NCBI GenBank assembly: GCA_900129675.1
Contig: FSRD01000001.1
Location: forward strand, 7,863,501 to 7,927,500
Direction: 5' to 3'
DNA from: Bradyrhizobium erythrophlei
Lineage (GTDB): Bacteria > Pseudomonadota > Alphaproteobacteria > Rhizobiales > Xanthobacteraceae
Length of the DNA: 64,000 nucleotides
The first letter of the stretch is position 1. Every line of letters starts with the position of its first letter. Positions 49,201 through 57,720 of this stretch are shown in pieces. Both the position numbers and the translations under genes were made by a program. Below the pieces are notes generated by a model. It searched no databases, was not told where the DNA came from, and was given only the letters and a program-made list of their open reading frames with translations.

Positions 49201-50436
49201 ATGACACAGCCTGATTCTCCGTACGCCCCGACACGGCGCGCTCTGCTGCAAGCCGGTATCGGTGCCGGCGCGTTGCTTGCGCATCCGCTCGCGGCGTTTG
49301 CCACGGCACCCCCGGGCTTCAACCAATGGCGCGACGGCTTTCGCGCCCGTGCATTGGCCAAAGGCATTTCGGAGGCGACCTGGACCCGCGTGATGGGCCG
49401 CATCGAGCCCGACATGTCCGTGTTCAAGCAGATGCAGAAGCAGCCGGAATTCAACGAGCAGATCTGGCAGTACATCAATCGCCGCGTCTCGGACTGGCGC
49501 ATCATCAACGGCCGCGAGGCGCTGAAGAAGAACGAGGCGCTGTTCGCCCGGATCGAACAGGATTTCGGCGTTGAGCGCGGCACGCTGCTGGCGCTGTGGG
49601 GCGTCGAATCCGCCTATGGCGATCCCTTGGTGCAGCAGAACCACATGACGCCGGTGTTTCCCTCGCTCGCGGCGCTCGCCTGGAACGAGCCGCGCCGAAA
49701 AGCCTATTGGGAAACCGAACTGATCAACGCCTTGAAGATCGTCGACCGTGGCTGGGGCACGCCGGAGGAAATGCGGGGATCCTGGGCCGGCGCGATGGGG
49801 CACACCCAATGGATGCCGGAAGTCTGGCTCAATGTCGGCATGGACTACGATCACGACGGCAAGGTGTCGCCGTTCGGCAAGCCCGACGATGCGCTGGGCT
49901 CCAGCGCGCGCTTCCTGGTCAACCGCGGCAAATATCACCGCGGCGAACATTGGGGCTATGAGGTCCGCGCGTCCGGCGCCACTTCGACTGGAAGCCGGAC
50001 CTATGCGGCTTGGTCGAGCGTCGGCGTGACGCGCGCGGACGGTCAGCCGTTCCCGCAGCCGAATGCGAACGCGCAGATGTGGGTGCCGGTCGCCGGCGGA
50101 CCTGCATTCCTGCTCGGACCGAATTTCTACGCGGTGCGCAGCTATAACCCGTCGATGAACTACGCGCTCGCGATCTGCCATCTCGGCGACCGCATTCTGG
50201 GCAGCCCGCCCTTCATTCAGCCGTTCCCCGGCTCCGAGCGCGCGCTGACGCTGGCCGAGGTGCAGGAGATGCAGACCCGCCTGACCAAGGCCGGCTTCGA
50301 CACCGGCGGCAATGACGGCCGCGTCGGCAACGACACCATGAAGGCCGTGCGGGACTATCAGACCAAAATGGGGCTGTTGCCGGCGGACGGCTATGGCGGG
50401 CTGAAGGTGTTGGCGCGGTTGAGGCAGGGAAACTAG
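49201..50436 (+). CDS. Lytic murein transglycosylase (SLT_2/MltB type) with peptidoglycan-binding domain
   Basis: The ATG at 49201 gives 411 residues. The N-terminus has a Tat-like signal (TRRALLQAGIGAGALLAHPL). The SLT_2 domain (about 35-330) contains GVERGTLLALWGVESAYGD with the catalytic Glu, and SWAGAMGHTQWMPEVW. The C-terminal 60 residues form a PG_binding_1 module (LTLAEVQEMQTRLTKAGFDT). It cleaves peptidoglycan to 1,6-anhydro products in the periplasm. The gene stops 5 bases before a family A repeat. Confidence 0.93.
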   Translation: MTQPDSPYAPTRRALLQAGIGAGALLAHPLAAFATAPPGFNQWRDGFRARALAKGISEATWTRVMGRIEPDMSVFKQMQKQPEFNEQIWQYINRRVSDWRIINGREALKKNEALFARIEQDFGVERGTLLALWGVESAYGDPLVQQNHMTPVFPSLAALAWNEPRRKAYWETELINALKIVDRGWGTPEEMRGSWAGAMGHTQWMPEVWLNVGMDYDHDGKVSPFGKPDDALGSSARFLVNRGKYHRGEHWGYEVRASGATSTGSRTYAAWSSVGVTRADGQPFPQPNANAQMWVPVAGGPAFLLGPNFYAVRSYNPSMNYALAICHLGDRILGSPPFIQPFPGSERALTLAEVQEMQTRLTKAGFDTGGNDGRVGNDTMKAVRDYQTKMGLLPADGYGGLKVLARLRQGN

Positions 50437-50441
50437 TTCAC

Positions 50442-50561
50442 CATCATTGCGAGCCACCGGGTCGGCGCAAAGCGCCGCCCATGACAGGCTCCGCGAAGCA
50501 ATCCATCCCTCCGAGGAAAGGAAGAATGGATCGCTTCGTCGCTTCGCTCCTCGCAATGACG
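50442..50561. repeat. Dispersed palindromic repeat, family A copy 2
   Basis: This 120-bp element ends in CATCATTGCGAG and CTCGCAATGACG (11 of 12 inverted). The core GGCGC-AAA-GCGCC hairpin replaces the GCGCG-AATG-CGCGC hairpin of copy 1 while the flanks GGGTC and GACAGGCTCCGCG are kept. Like copy 1, it lies between two convergent genes. Confidence 0.85.
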
Positions 50562-50571
50562 AACCAAACTC

Positions 50572-51381
50572 TCACGCCCTCCGCGGAACGCCTCCCGCAT
50601 TCATGCCGCCGTCGATCACGAGTTCGCTGCCGGTCACGTAGCTCGACGCATCGGACGCCAGATACAGCACGCCCTGCGCAATCTCCGAGGCATGGCCGGC
50701 GCGCGCCAGCGGCGTCGCGAGCTTGGCGCGCTCTTCCGGGTCGATCGGCGCGTTCTGCCCGCGTCCCGCGGCTTCCGTCGGAATCTTGCCCCAGATCGGG
50801 GTGTCGATGATGCCGGGATGCACCGAGTTGACCCGGATGCCGTCGCCCACCGCGGCACACTCCATTGCGATCGACTTGGCGAACAGCCGCACGCCGCCCT
50901 TGGTCGCGCTGTAGGCGGACAGGCCGGGCGCGCCGCGCAGGCCCGCCAGCGACGACATCATGACGATCGAACCGCCGCCGGTCTTGCGCATTGCCGGCAG
51001 GCAATGCTTCACCGAGAGAAAGACGCCGTCGAGATTGATTGCGTTCTGCCGCCGCCAATCTTCCAGCGTCATATCGGTGATCGACGGCACCGAGATTCCG
51101 ATGCCCGCGTTCGAAACCAGGATGTCCAGCCGGCCGTAGCGCTTCTCGACCTCGGCCACGACTTCGATCCAGCGTGCTTCGCTGGTCACATCCTGATGGA
51201 TGAAAATCGCCTCGCCACCGGCTTTCTTGATGCCGGCGACCACCGCGGGGCCCCTGAGGTCGTCAACATCGGTGACCGCGACCGAAGCGCCTTCGCGCGC
51301 CAATAGTTCGGATACCGCTTCGCCGATGCCGGATGCTCCGCCGGTCACCAGCGCGACCTTGCCTTGAACCTGACCTGTCAT
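50572..51381 (-). CDS. Short-chain dehydrogenase/reductase (SDR)
   Basis: The ATG at 51381 follows GGGAG and gives 269 residues. Classical SDR motifs are TGGASGIGEAVSELLAREG (cofactor glycines), DVTSEA, LVSNAGIGIS, SIVMMSSLAG (catalytic Ser) and YSATKGG (Tyr and Lys). Asp in VTDVDD after the second strand points to NAD rather than NADP. The substrate is unknown. It may be co-transcribed with recJ, whose stop lies 42 bases upstream of its start on the same strand. Confidence 0.93.
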   Translation of the reverse strand: MTGQVQGKVALVTGGASGIGEAVSELLAREGASVAVTDVDDLRGPAVVAGIKKAGGEAIFIHQDVTSEARWIEVVAEVEKRYGRLDILVSNAGIGISVPSITDMTLEDWRRQNAINLDGVFLSVKHCLPAMRKTGGGSIVMMSSLAGLRGAPGLSAYSATKGGVRLFAKSIAMECAAVGDGIRVNSVHPGIIDTPIWGKIPTEAAGRGQNAPIDPEERAKLATPLARAGHASEIAQGVLYLASDASSYVTGSELVIDGGMNAGGVPRRA

Positions 51382-51422
51382 TTCCACTCCCGTTTGTTGT
51401 TGTCGGCTTCGTTGGTATTGAT

Positions 51423-53264
51423 CTATCTGATGATCGCCGGTCCCTGATCCGGCACGGCGACATCGACCACGCGCAATTGTACGCGTTCCGAGCCCTGCCA
51501 GCGATCCACCGCGAGCGATCCCGCCACATGCAGGGGCTGGCCGCGATTTTGCGTCAGCGCGTTGCCGAGCTTCTGCCCGACCGAACGGAACGCGATGCCG
51601 TTGACGATGGTGCCGTCGCCGGATTTGAACCGCAGGCGCAGATGCGCCTGCCCCACTTCATCGGCATAGACCAGTTGATGCGACGGCAGCGCGATGATGG
51701 GCTCGGGATTGCCGGCGCCGAACGGGCCGGCGCGCTTCAGCGTCGCCGCGAATTCCGGCGTCACCGCGCGCGCGCTGACGGCGCCGTCGATGAACAGCTC
51801 GTTCTCGTGGCGCGAGTTGGCGACATCGGCCGCCAGCGCGCTTTCCATGAAGGCGCGAAACTCCGCGAGCTTCTCCTTGCGTAGCGTCACGCCCGCGGCC
51901 ATGGCGTGGCCGCCGCCCTTCATCAGCAATTTTTCCTTGACCGCCTGCCGCACCGCCTTGCCGAGATCGACGCCGGAGATCGAGCGGCCCGATCCGGTGC
52001 CGATGCCGCCGGGCTCCAGTGCGATGGCAAAGGCCGGCCGCGCGAATTTTTCCTTAAGCCGGGAGGCGACAAGGCCGACCACGCCGGGATGCCAGCCTTC
52101 GGATGCCGTGACAATCACAGCACCCTTGTCCTCCAGCCCGAGCGAGGCCAGCGCCTCGGCTTCGGCCTGCGCTTCGGCCGCCTGTTCGATGATGCGGCGC
52201 TCGCTGTTGAGGCGGTCGAGTTCGGCGGCGATCCGCGCGGCCTCGGAGACATCGCCTTCCAGCAGCAGCCGCACGCCGAGATCGGCGCGTCCGATCCGGC
52301 CGCCGGCATTGATGCGCGGGCCCAGCATGAAGCCGAGATGCCAGGCTTCCGGCGGGCCGTTCAACCTTGAGACGTCCATCAACGCGGTGTGGCCGACATG
52401 GTCGCGGCGTCGCATCGCGATCAGGCCCTTTGCAACGAAGGCGCGGTTGAGGCCGGTCAACGACGCGACATCGGCGACGGTGCCGAGCGCGACGTGATGC
52501 AGCATGCCCAGCAGATCCGGCTCCGGCCTCTCGCCGGTCCAGAACCCGCGCTGACGCAATTCCCGGTTCACCGCCACCAGCGTGATCAGCACGAGGCCGA
52601 CGGCGGCGAGATAGCCGAGACCGGAGAGATCATCGGCCCGGTTCGGATTCACCAGCGCATCGACCTCGGGCAAGTCATCGCCAGTTTGATGATGATCGAT
52701 GACGACGATGGACATGCCGAGCCGGCGCGCTTCGGCGAACGGCTCCAGGCTGGTGGTGCCGCAATCGACGGTGACCAGCAGCGTCGCGCCCTTTCCGGCG
52801 AGTGCGCGCACGGCTTCCACGTTGGGCCCGTAGCCTTCAAAAATGCGGTCGGGGATGTGGATCAGCGGATCGAGCCCGCAATGGCGCAGATGCCAGGCGA
52901 GCAACGCCGCCGAGGTCGCGCCGTCGACATCGTAGTCGCCGAAGATTGCGACCTTTTCGCCGCGCGTCGCCGCATCGGCAATCCGCTTCGCGGCGGTTTC
53001 CATCTGCGTCACAGTATGCGGGTCGGGCATCAATTTGCGGATGGTCGGATCGAGGAAATCTTCGACTGCGTCGAGTTCGACATCGCGCCCCGCGATCACC
53101 CGCGCCAGCATTTCCGGCAACTGATAGCGCTGCACGATCGCAAGCGCCTTTACCGCCCCGCGGGCATCGAGCCGGTCGCGCCATAATTTTCCGGTCGCCG
53201 ATTTTGCGACGCCAAGGAATGCCGGCGGTAATTCGACGGGCAAGGCGGTTACGGGAGGCGTCAT
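51423..53264 (-). CDS. recJ: Single-stranded-DNA-specific exonuclease RecJ
   Basis: The ATG at 53264 (MTPPVTALPVELPPAFLGV) gives 613 residues, a normal RecJ length; the upstream extension lies in repeat-like sequence. DHH-family metal motifs are VAIFGDYDVDGATSAALLAW, LVTVDCGTTS, IVVIDHHQTG and, in the DHHA1 part, LGPRINAGGRIGRADLGV and MKGGGHAMAAG. A C-terminal OB fold follows (LRLRFKSGDGTIVNGIAF). It degrades single-stranded DNA 5-prime to 3-prime in recombination and mismatch repair. Confidence 0.95.
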   Translation of the reverse strand: MTPPVTALPVELPPAFLGVAKSATGKLWRDRLDARGAVKALAIVQRYQLPEMLARVIAGRDVELDAVEDFLDPTIRKLMPDPHTVTQMETAAKRIADAATRGEKVAIFGDYDVDGATSAALLAWHLRHCGLDPLIHIPDRIFEGYGPNVEAVRALAGKGATLLVTVDCGTTSLEPFAEARRLGMSIVVIDHHQTGDDLPEVDALVNPNRADDLSGLGYLAAVGLVLITLVAVNRELRQRGFWTGERPEPDLLGMLHHVALGTVADVASLTGLNRAFVAKGLIAMRRRDHVGHTALMDVSRLNGPPEAWHLGFMLGPRINAGGRIGRADLGVRLLLEGDVSEAARIAAELDRLNSERRIIEQAAEAQAEAEALASLGLEDKGAVIVTASEGWHPGVVGLVASRLKEKFARPAFAIALEPGGIGTGSGRSISGVDLGKAVRQAVKEKLLMKGGGHAMAAGVTLRKEKLAEFRAFMESALAADVANSRHENELFIDGAVSARAVTPEFAATLKRAGPFGAGNPEPIIALPSHQLVYADEVGQAHLRLRFKSGDGTIVNGIAFRSVGQKLGNALTQNRGQPLHVAGSLAVDRWQGSERVQLRVVDVAVPDQGPAIIR

Positions 53265-53359
53265 GATGCTTTCAGTCTGTGGGGCCAACGTGCCCTGCCA
53301 TCTCTGCGCACTTCCGGATTCAATGTCAAAAGCAAAGCAGACATGAATTAGCGGCTCGC

Positions 53360-53720
53360 GGCGCGATGCGCCCGAGGTTTTGCATGAGCGTTGCCCCCCA
53401 AAACACAGAGGGCGCAGGGAAAGCCGGGTGCGCGCTGCACCCGCGGTCTCGCGTGCAAATGCACACAGCAAAAACGCACACGAGCATACAGGTTCAGCGG
53501 AGAACATCCGGCCTTCCCTGCGCAATGGTTTTACGGCTTATAGCGCGCTCTCCCCGGTGACCGGCTTTCTTGCCACCGTCATCCCTGAGAAGCTTGCTTC
53601 TCAAAAACTTGACGCCAGCATCGGGGCGTCAGGACCACACGACTTCGCCGTCCGCATCAGCCGCGCTCGTCAGTCGCAGCTTCCGCGTCCACCGCATCTC
53701 ACCGCGCGTTTCGTGACGAT
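53360..53720. repeat. Probable dispersed intergenic repeat block
   Basis: This stretch has no plausible gene. Its plus-strand translation (VAPQNTEGAGKAGCALHPRS, SGLPCAMVLRLIARSPR) is of a type I recall as recurring spurious ORFs in Bradyrhizobium genomes, the sign of a dispersed repeat. The window has no second copy, so the call rests on memory. Confidence 0.5.
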
Positions 53721-53757
53721 CGCGAGCCGCCCCTCTTGTCGGGTGAGACGGGCGGAG

Positions 53758-53837
53758 TCAAATCACTGATTTGCCCGACGCGACAAGCGGAATATTTTCT
53801 CGCGTCGGGCTTGACAGCAAATTCGCTGATTTGCCCG
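53758..53837. repeat. Pair of short direct repeats with CTGATTTGCCCG
   Basis: CAAATCACTGATTTGCCCG at 53759 and CAAATTCGCTGATTTGCCCG at 53818 are near-identical and about 59 bases apart, with CCCGACGCG/CGCGTCGGG inverted between them. They lie directly before a family B repeat. Confidence 0.6.
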
Positions 53838-53850
53838 TCGGGCAGAAATT

Positions 53851-53962
53851 GTAGGATGGGTAGAGCCAACGGGTCCGGCCTTCGGCCGGCCCGATGATAA
53901 ACTCCGCGAAACCCATCAATAGCGCGGGGCTGATGGATTTCGCTTCGCTCTACCCATCCTAC
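53851..53962. repeat. Dispersed palindromic repeat, family B copy 1
   Basis: The 112-bp element has perfect 16-bp inverted ends, GTAGGATGGGTAGAGC and its complement. Its core holds CCAACGGGTC, the hairpin CCGGCC-TTC-GGCCGG and CGATGATAAACTCCGCG, homologous in layout to family A. On the minus strand its right end supplies the last residues and stop of the methyltransferase gene. Confidence 0.88.
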
Positions 53963-54890
53963 CTACCACGGGCTGGTCAGACTGAACACGAGCGCGTGCG
54001 ATGTGCAAGCAGACGGGAGGTTGCAGGGCATTTGCCCCAGTTCTTCCGTAACGTTCGGACATCTTCGTTCCGTCGAGATCTTCGATCAACTCAAGGCCGA
54101 CATGCATGAGGTCGCTCGCGATCTCCTTCGGATCGAACCCGGATACATAAGGCTCTCCCATCATCGCCACCGCTTTGGCATTCGCGTCGCCCAGCGACCG
54201 CGATCCCCCCGAGACAAACTCGATTTGATCAACATATGTGAAAACGAGTTCGCTTCCAGCAGCACCAACGCTCGCAACAGCGCGCAGTGTTGCCAGATTG
54301 GCCTCTCGCGTAAGGTACACCGCGACGCCAAGCCAGGAGAAGAATGCTGGCTCGTCTCTTCGAAACGAGGATCGCGCCAAAGCGGTTGCAAGGTCTTCGT
54401 TCGCGAGGTCGGCAGAGACGAAATGTACAGATGCAGGAAGCGAAATACCGCAGTCTTTGATGCGCTGAATCTTGAAGGCCTGTGTCGCCGGATGGTCAAT
54501 TTCAAAGATTTCGAGGGCCCTTGAAAAGCTTGGGCGGCGCAGCGCAAAGCTGTCCAAGCCGGCACCGATCAGGACATACTGCAGGGTCCCTCTATTCGTT
54601 GCTTCCCTTAGCCCGTCCTCCGTGTAGCGTGATCGAATTACGACGCCCGCGTAGGCGACATTGGTCAGCAGGAAATCGTCCAATATCGAGCCGGGCGCTC
54701 GCAGGGCGGCAGCGCGTGCGCCTGAATCCATTCTCGCCAAAATCCTTTGACCGAACCTGTCCCGCTCAGATTCTGGCACGAGGCGGTCACCCCATGGATC
54801 ATCCAGAAGCGGAGATGGGTCTCGGCGCGAGTGCAAAGCTCGCATGAGCGATGTAGCAAGCGCCGTGCGGCTGCGGCTGGATTCGATCAT
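53916..54890 (-). CDS. Class I SAM-dependent methyltransferase (leucine carboxyl methyltransferase-like)
   Basis: From ATG 54890 the product is 324 residues. The family pattern is seen in SRSRTALATSLMRALHSRRD, VVIRSRYTEDGLREA, YVLIGAGLDSFALR (SAM-binding glycines), EIFEIDHPATQAFK and SWLGVAVYLT. These enzymes methylate small-molecule carboxylates or polyketide-like products; no partner genes are near. The last 15 or so residues (VGRMGRAKRNPSAPRY) are encoded by the family B repeat, so the natural C-terminus has been replaced or extended by repeat insertion. Confidence 0.87.
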   Translation of the reverse strand: MIESSRSRTALATSLMRALHSRRDPSPLLDDPWGDRLVPESERDRFGQRILARMDSGARAAALRAPGSILDDFLLTNVAYAGVVIRSRYTEDGLREATNRGTLQYVLIGAGLDSFALRRPSFSRALEIFEIDHPATQAFKIQRIKDCGISLPASVHFVSADLANEDLATALARSSFRRDEPAFFSWLGVAVYLTREANLATLRAVASVGAAGSELVFTYVDQIEFVSGGSRSLGDANAKAVAMMGEPYVSGFDPKEIASDLMHVGLELIEDLDGTKMSERYGRTGANALQPPVCLHIARARVQSDQPVVGRMGRAKRNPSAPRY

Positions 54891-55118
54891 CGGAGAACTA
54901 TCCTCGCAGGTAACAATACACGCTTCCGCGCACCCCGCGCAGCGATAATATCGCACCGGCTACAAGGTGAAAACTGATTGTGACGATTGCCTTCCCTAAC
55001 GATCGTCCGGCCCAAACCGTTGATTTGCTGTCACCGTAATTCCAATATCCGGCTTGTCGAAGTTCGCATTTGAAGTACGATCCGAACTCGATCTCCCGCG
55101 GCGAGAATGGAGAGTTGA

Positions 55119-55565
55119 ATGTCGGGTCGTGCTTTGACAGCCGCGGCGGTTCTGGCGGCGCTGGCCGTTTCCAGCGCCATCACCGCGGCGCAAACCGTGC
55201 CGAAACTTGACTACGAGTTTTTCAAGAGCCGCGTCGAGCCGGTCTTTCTGACCAAACGGCCTGAACATGCCCGCTGCTACGTCTGTCATGTCGAGAGCAA
55301 CAACGCATTCCGCCTCGAGAGGCTTTCAAAGGGGGAGCCCGCCTGGACCGAGGAACAATCGCGCCGCAACTTCGAGATGGTCTCAAAACTCGTCAACCCG
55401 GGCGATCCCGATACAAGCCGGTTGCTGCTTCATCCCCTTGGCCCCGAAGCCGGCGGCGATGTGTTTCACTCTGGCGGGCGGCAGTTCCCGTCGAAGCGCG
55501 ATCCGGCCTGGCGCACGCTTGCCGCGTGGGTCAATGGAGCGACGCTCGCTTCTCAGAAGAAATAG
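55119..55565 (+). CDS. Secreted single-heme cytochrome c-like protein
   Basis: The ATG at 55119 follows GGAGAG. The 148-residue product has a signal peptide (AAAVLAALAVSSAITAA-Q) and one heme motif CYVCH at about residue 52, in the context FFKSRVEPVFLTKRPEHARC, like the planctomycete-type cytochrome domain. A distal Met or His ligand is not obvious. Its last 35 bases overlap the convergent beta-propeller gene. It may act as a periplasmic electron carrier or binding partner of that propeller, which is inference. Confidence 0.8.
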   Translation: MSGRALTAAAVLAALAVSSAITAAQTVPKLDYEFFKSRVEPVFLTKRPEHARCYVCHVESNNAFRLERLSKGEPAWTEEQSRRNFEMVSKLVNPGDPDTSRLLLHPLGPEAGGDVFHSGGRQFPSKRDPAWRTLAAWVNGATLASQKK

Positions 55566-56634
55566 CGGCGGAGCCCGGACGGTCCGGGATAACAAGCGTG
55601 TTGATGCGCTTGGGCACCTCGCCGACCGGGACCACAGCGATCAGCTTCATTGATGCGGTATCGATCGCCGAGACCGAGCGCAGGCCTGCGTTGGAAATGT
55701 AGACCGTCTTGCTGTCGGGCGTGAAGGCGACCCAATTTGCAACCGCCGAAATCGATCCATGCCCCCGTAGCTTGAGGGACGGAAGTGCTACTTCGCCCGA
55801 CAGCGTGAGGTCGGCAAGCGAATAAACATACACGGCGTTGTTGGGGATGCTGGTCACCCACAGGCTTTTGCCGTCGGGCGCGACGCCGATGCCGTGCGAC
55901 GGCGCCGTGGCGCGATCGCCATCGGTCTCGAACTCGGCCTTGGCTGCCGGCAGCTGGACCCGCACCACCTCCTTGCGTGCGACAAAATCCACCACCGCAA
56001 ATCCATTAAAATCGGACAATTGCACGAAGATGCGTTTGGTCGAGCCATCCGGGCCCGCCTCGATCGCCATCGGGCGAATGCCCTTGTCGAGCTTGACCTC
56101 CCACGCCGGTTGCTCGGTGGCGAGATCGATCACCGTTACGATCCCGGTTCGGATCGAACCGGTGACGACGTATTTGCTGTCGGGCGTTACATAGACGTTA
56201 TGCAGCCTGCCGTTTACCGGCACGCTTTTGGTCCGCGTTAGCGTAGCCGGATCGATGATATCGAGGGCGCCGGGATCGCGGGCGATGCCGACCACGATGC
56301 GGCCGTCCTTGGCCACCGCGATATTGTTGGGGTGGGCGCTCAGTTCCACCTTCTTGATCAGCTTGCCGGACTTGCGGTCGAACACATCGAGCGTCGAGTC
56401 GACTTCATCGCTGACATAGACGCGGGAACCGTCGGGCGAGAATGCAATCCCGTGCGCGCCCTCGATGCCCCTGATCTGCTGCACCACCTTGTTGGTGGCG
56501 GGATCGATGACGTGGATGCTGTCGCCGGCGCTGTTGGTGACATAGACGCGGGCCATGCTGGCCCAGGCCGGAATGGGTGCGACCAGCAACAGGATCCACG
56601 CATGGCGTAAGACGCGATAGGCGTTCATGGGCAT
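55531..56634 (-). CDS. Secreted YVTN/YncE-type beta-propeller protein
   Basis: The ATG at 56634 follows GGGAG and gives 367 residues with a signal peptide (HAWILLLVAPIPAWA-S). At least six propeller blades follow, each with the YVTN-like pattern, for example ARVYVTNSAGDSIHVIDPAT, SRVYVSDEVDSTLDVFDRKS and KTVYISNAGLRSVSAIDTAS. Such propellers bind proteins or cofactors in the periplasm. The 3-prime end overlaps the cytochrome gene on the other strand by 35 bases, tying the two together physically. Confidence 0.88.
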   Translation of the reverse strand: MPMNAYRVLRHAWILLLVAPIPAWASMARVYVTNSAGDSIHVIDPATNKVVQQIRGIEGAHGIAFSPDGSRVYVSDEVDSTLDVFDRKSGKLIKKVELSAHPNNIAVAKDGRIVVGIARDPGALDIIDPATLTRTKSVPVNGRLHNVYVTPDSKYVVTGSIRTGIVTVIDLATEQPAWEVKLDKGIRPMAIEAGPDGSTKRIFVQLSDFNGFAVVDFVARKEVVRVQLPAAKAEFETDGDRATAPSHGIGVAPDGKSLWVTSIPNNAVYVYSLADLTLSGEVALPSLKLRGHGSISAVANWVAFTPDSKTVYISNAGLRSVSAIDTASMKLIAVVPVGEVPKRINTLVIPDRPGSAAISSEKRASLH

Positions 56635-56716
56635 CAAGCTCCCATTGCTCCGGTGGTGTCGCAAGGTACGGAGCAATTGGCCGGACTGCAAGGTGGATGC
56701 GGGCACGAAACAAATG

Positions 56717-56902
56717 TCAGGGTGTAGTGCGTTGCGTCGCAAACACGCGCCGAAGCAGATCAACTACCATTCCAAAAAATGCTGCCACGACTGCAAACAG
56801 CAAAAAAAGCCAATTAGGCCCCCAGTACCCATTCCAAGCCCAACACGCCAGGAGCACGAATGCAACCACAGCGACAAACAGAGTTGCCTCAATGAGGACC
56901 AC
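56717..56902 (-). CDS. Small membrane protein with two helices (61 residues)
   Basis: A GTG at 56902 opens a 61-residue frame with two hydrophobic stretches, ATLFVAVVAFVLLACWAW and NWLFLLFAVVAAFFGMVV, ending DLLRRVFATQRTTP. The positive C-terminus suggests it stays inside. GAGG sits close to the start. No family or function is recognised. Confidence 0.55.
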   Translation of the reverse strand: MVLIEATLFVAVVAFVLLACWAWNGYWGPNWLFLLFAVVAAFFGMVVDLLRRVFATQRTTP

Positions 56903-56967
56903 GACACTTTTGAAGAGTTGTCACCCTGGACAGCCTTTCATCTACATCCGTCATCTGATCCTGCGCC

Positions 56968-57549
56968 TCAAATGCAAAGGCCGAGCACCTTGATGTGGCA
57001 GCCGCTGGATTTGGGCCGGCCTGAAGGCTTGGCCTCGCGTACCACGGCAACAAGAGGCTCCCTGTCTCTTTTGTCTCTCTTGCCCTTCGATTTCGGCTCG
57101 TAATCGCCGGCGATCACCATGGCCCAGTACGTGCGCTTGCCGCTTGCATCCCTGGCGCTCGCAACCCCGACGCGGGATGCATTGTGCAACAGCAGGTTTT
57201 TGCGGTGCCCGGAAGAATCGATCCACTGGCCGAGAGTCTTCTCGAAACTCTCGTAGCCGTAGGCGATATTCTCGGCGGCGCGCCCCGCACCCGCCGGCCC
57301 GATCCGCCCGTTGAAGGGACCGAGCACCTCATGACTGAGGTCATCCTTCGCCGCCATTGCTCGCGCCTGATCCAGCGCAATGCGGTCGAGCGTTGCATCA
57401 CGAACGACGCGCACTTCGCCATGCTTGAGGCGGAAGCTGGAGATCAGTTCGGCCGGCGACTCGGCGGCCAACGCCGGCGCGGCCAGCAGCAAAAAGCCCG
57501 CGATCAGTCCGCCGACTGCGCGATGCGTCACCGTCCCCAAAATATCCAT
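56968..57549 (-). CDS. Secreted CAP-domain (SCP/PR1-like) protein
   Basis: The 193-residue protein has a signal peptide (GGLIAGFLLLAAPALAAE) and a CAP domain with RLKHGEVRVVRDATLDRIAL, DLSHEVLGPFNGR, GRAAENIAYGYESFEKTLGQ, WIDSSGHRKNLL and YWAMVIAG, matching the bacterial YkwD group. His and Glu of the CAP cavity are present (SHEV, AENIA, GHRKNL). The C-terminal 45 residues are Lys/Arg-rich and contain two Cys (SSGCHIKVLGLCI). Bacterial CAP proteins have no agreed function; protease or lipid-binding roles have been proposed. Confidence 0.9.
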   Translation of the reverse strand: MDILGTVTHRAVGGLIAGFLLLAAPALAAESPAELISSFRLKHGEVRVVRDATLDRIALDQARAMAAKDDLSHEVLGPFNGRIGPAGAGRAAENIAYGYESFEKTLGQWIDSSGHRKNLLLHNASRVGVASARDASGKRTYWAMVIAGDYEPKSKGKRDKRDREPLVAVVREAKPSGRPKSSGCHIKVLGLCI

Positions 57550-57720
57550 TGCTCGCCAAAGCCAGTGCTATATCTGCCCGCTTGTCCATCGTTAATGTGG
57601 ACGCTTCAAGGCAGCGGCCGTGTGTTCTGTTCCTGGCACCGAGACATGACCTCAGCGGCTGTGCGGTTGCTGGCTGGCAGACCTGCCGCTAGGATCGGGT
57701 GGGGCCTGGGGGGAATTCAA

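Noticed and set aside
53380..53769. Plus-strand frames of 93-129 residues after recJ
   Set aside because: They fall in sequence that looks like a dispersed repeat and read like the spurious proteins often predicted from it.
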